A DNA stretch of 64,000 bases, taken from Triglochin maritima (taxonomy: Eukaryota; Streptophyta; Magnoliopsida; Alismatales; Juncaginaceae). Both the position numbers and the translations under genes were made by a program. This document shows, piece after piece, positions 61,569-64,000 of this stretch; position 1 is the stretch's first letter; each line of letters begins with the position of its first letter. The stretch covers positions 49,126,925 to 49,190,924 of the forward strand of contig OY821772.1 in the NCBI GenBank assembly GCA_963682175.1. Reading direction: 5' to 3'. The notes beneath the pieces were generated by a model. That model was not told the origin of the DNA. It made no database searches and saw only the letters and a program-made list of their open reading frames with translations.

Positions 61569-63611
61569 GTATCTGAAGGTGTTGGTTTGTTAAGCTTAAT
61601 GAGGATTGTAACTTATATTCTAGATTTGTGGTTTTTACTTGCCAGATACTTTATGCAATAAACCGCCTACGAATTATATTAAACTCCATTAATATGTAGA
61701 AATATTGAGTTTTACAGAATTCTTTTGATGCGTCCCCTGAGCATTGCCTGATATTTTGAAGAATTTCTGACTGAATTCTTGTGTTATCTTTCTCCTGTAG
61801 GATGGTAACAACCCCAAACATATATCTACACCACCTGGCTTGGGGATTTCTTTCTTTGAGCTATAGCTTCTTGTCACATTTTTGAGATTGAGATTTTGGA
61901 TTGCAAATTCACACTAACATAACCAAAATAAAACTCTCCCGCAAGTTATGGTTTGTTAATGGGGCGGGTCAAACCGGCAAACTTGCAAAACCTAACCTGA
62001 TGGTTCCATATTAGAATTGTAATTTTCAACTCCATTCAGAAAATAAAACATGCTTCCTTAGTGGGTTGGGTTAGGGTCGAGTTAAAATCCGAACCCGTTA
62101 ATCCTTTAACCTGATAAGATAAAATAATAATAACATTATATACACAAACATATAATCTAACTCATCACTCCTAAACTTATCACTTAAGTTAGTACTAATT
62201 CTTAATCTAACAAATTATAACTTAATCTTAAAGATATTACTATTTAGAAATTATAACTTAGGCATTTTCATAAAATATTCCTTGTTAGTTTAGTGTTTTT
62301 TCTGAATTTTTACATTTTTTTAAACATGTGGGTTGGGTTGGGTCTTGATTTTTATGGACTGTGTTATAACCTGACCTGCAACTTGCCAATTGCTGACAGG
62401 TTGGGTGTCGGTTGATCCTGACTTGCCTCGAACGTTACTTGTTTACAACCTGAAAGTCCTGGAGAAGGACCATGACCGAGAACCATGTACAAAATTACGT
62501 CTAGCTATAGTATTATTATAGATTTTGGTTAATGGGGAGTTTAGGAGTTCTTTAGCAACAATTGTTAACTATGGTTTAAACTTTTAATCATATTTCTATT
62601 CTGCCTTGCGATATGTATTATTTTTTAGACATATCTTCTGACATGGTTAACCGTTGGAGTGATAAAATTGTCAGTACCACCAACTAAATTTGGATATGGG
62701 TGTTTGAAGAGAATTCTATGGATATGGGTGTCAGTACCACCAAACTATGAGTAGAAATGTAGAATTCTATCATTTCGATATGTATTAGTATTTGTGGCCA
62801 AGTATTTGAATGCTCAAAAGATGATAGGTAAACTAAATTTCATTAGGAGTTATTTGGAATTTTCTCTCTCGAGAAATTGCTTAATATTTCTACCATGTAC
62901 TGGCATTATTTCGTGGGGAAGGGACCATGTAATAACTCCATTGAAAGAAAATAGATTTTTGACTGGGAGGAATTGTTCTTGATTCCATATATAAGCACTG
63001 GTATAGTGGCAAACAAGGCCGTAAAGACCTTAAACAAAAGTATTTAATCACATATCCATTTTCCCTCTCTTTTAACTAATTTTATAATCTGCTCAAACAC
63101 GTTAAATTGGATATCTAAATTATTTTCTAAATACATCATCTACGGTTAATTTTACTGAGTTGTTTCATGTTTCATGCTCAAAGTCGCGTCTTCTTATCTG
63201 ACATGGTCGACTACTACCAAATCAACATAGATTAATTACACAAATTATTTGAATACTGCACGCAAGAGAAAAAGTCATAGTAGGATTACCATGTTACATT
63301 GATTGGGTGCAACAATCAATGGGGTACAATACTACAACGATGAGAGACAATTACATGCATGGTAAGATGACCATCATTCTTCCTATGCACTCCTATAAAT
63401 CATAGTAGGGTTTTTACTTGCATGTATCTTAAACGGTCATAATTATCGGCATACATCCATGTTTTAGTATTAACTTATGTGTGTGCACCTCCAACATTAG
63501 TTGGGCCAATTTGTCACCATTGTTGTCACATCTCATTAGAAATTTTGCAATTTACATCATTTAACATTTAAAATGTCTTTAATTTAAAACACAAAAAATG
63601 AAAAATACCCA
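61569..63611. other. Non-coding right part of unit B
   Basis: Matches 27,349-29,393 nearly base for base, then stops abruptly after AAATACCCA. No gene. Small frames conserved between units (62 codons at 62,794 and 28,581) are conserved only because the DNA is. Confidence 0.5.
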
Positions 63612-64000
63612 GACCCACTAATCACTTTCCCACCCCTCCCTCTCTTGGGAGGAGAAGGTGGACAAGGCAATGGTGGTGGCAAAAGCCATTGCAAGTGTCT
63701 TGGGGTCTAGGTTTGGGTCTGGCAATGGATCTAGATTTGGGTCCGGAGAAGGCCATGGAGGATGCGGTGAAGGCGCAAGACGGAGGTTGTGAGAGGATAT
63801 ATGGGTTTTCATCGAGCTCCATGGTGGAGGAAGATATTAATATGAAAATAATACCCAATATACTTCTACATGTATTCTACTTACGTCTCTTAATTATATA
63901 TTTGTGGATGGTTGTGTTTCTTTTAATAAATTGTATCTTTGCATATCAATTACCGTCACACTCATTTTGATGACAAATTTACATTAAATGACTTGTCCAT
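63612..64000 (+). pseudogene. Glycine-rich broken reading frame outside the duplication
   Basis: At 63,640-63,700 one frame reads GGEGGQGNGGGGKSHCKCLG then stops. After a one-base shift, another reads RFGSGNGSRFGSGEGHGG then CGEGARRRL and stops near 63,793. This looks like a glycine-rich protein exon with a frameshift, but low-complexity DNA can give the same picture. A third frame (63,689-63,970, 93 codons) with a hydrophobic C-terminus is an alternative. The family cannot be named. Confidence 0.3.

Larger units (their letters stand above)
29544..63611 (+). repeat. Tandem segmental duplication, unit B (34.1 kb)
   Basis: Second copy of the composite module, in the same orientation. It is about 11 kb longer than unit A, almost wholly because its satellite array is twice as long. 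Unit B also has its own 450-bp insertion (29,833-30,282), a complete MULE-like right arm, and about 240 bp near 33,571-33,811 missing from unit A. It lacks the 207-bp MITE and the R1 block. Confidence 0.9.

Overview
The window is plant nuclear DNA, most likely from a eudicot. It is AT-rich and carries a Ty3/gypsy retrotransposon with a tRNA-Asp-type primer-binding site, hAT and other small DNA transposons, intron-containing gene debris matching the plant condensin gene SMC4, and long satellite arrays. No intact host gene was found. The only long convincing open frame is a retrotransposon gag frame that runs off the left edge. Repeat identities and offsets were read by eye.

Layout. (1) Positions 1-4370 hold the 5' end of a minus-strand Ty3/gypsy element: gag frame, leader, primer-binding site and one complete LTR. 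(2) Positions 4371-6341 are an LTR-like stretch with a TATA box. (3) From 6342 to about 63,611 the window is one composite module present twice in tandem: unit A (6342-29,543) and unit B (29,544-63,611). Each unit has, in order, transposon debris, a fragment of an unidentified gene, a satellite array, a broken four-exon fragment of SMC4, a TIR-like element and a hAT MITE. (4) Right of 63,611 is unique sequence with a glycine-rich broken reading frame.

The main content is the satellite: about 10.4 kb in unit A and about 21.7 kb in unit B. Its repeat is a dimer of about 171 bp made of two diverged halves of about 85 and 86 bp. Each half carries an inverted repeat (CAAGTCC...GGACTTG). The two arrays were homogenised separately. 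Array 1 uses short periods of about 340 bp. Array 2 has a higher-order period of exactly 3,391 bp, seen twice in a row with near identity. Other copies differ from that period by one dimer (171 bp), by six dimers (1,026 bp), or by about one dimer. The outer array edges match between units, while the interiors do not.

The gene fragments do not work as genes. Both SMC4 copies have lost the Walker A lysine codon and share a stop codon, so the damage predates the duplication. The window is best read as a rapidly evolving pericentromeric or knob-like satellite block that has trapped and co-duplicated gene and transposon fragments. Whether it has any centromere function cannot be told from sequence.
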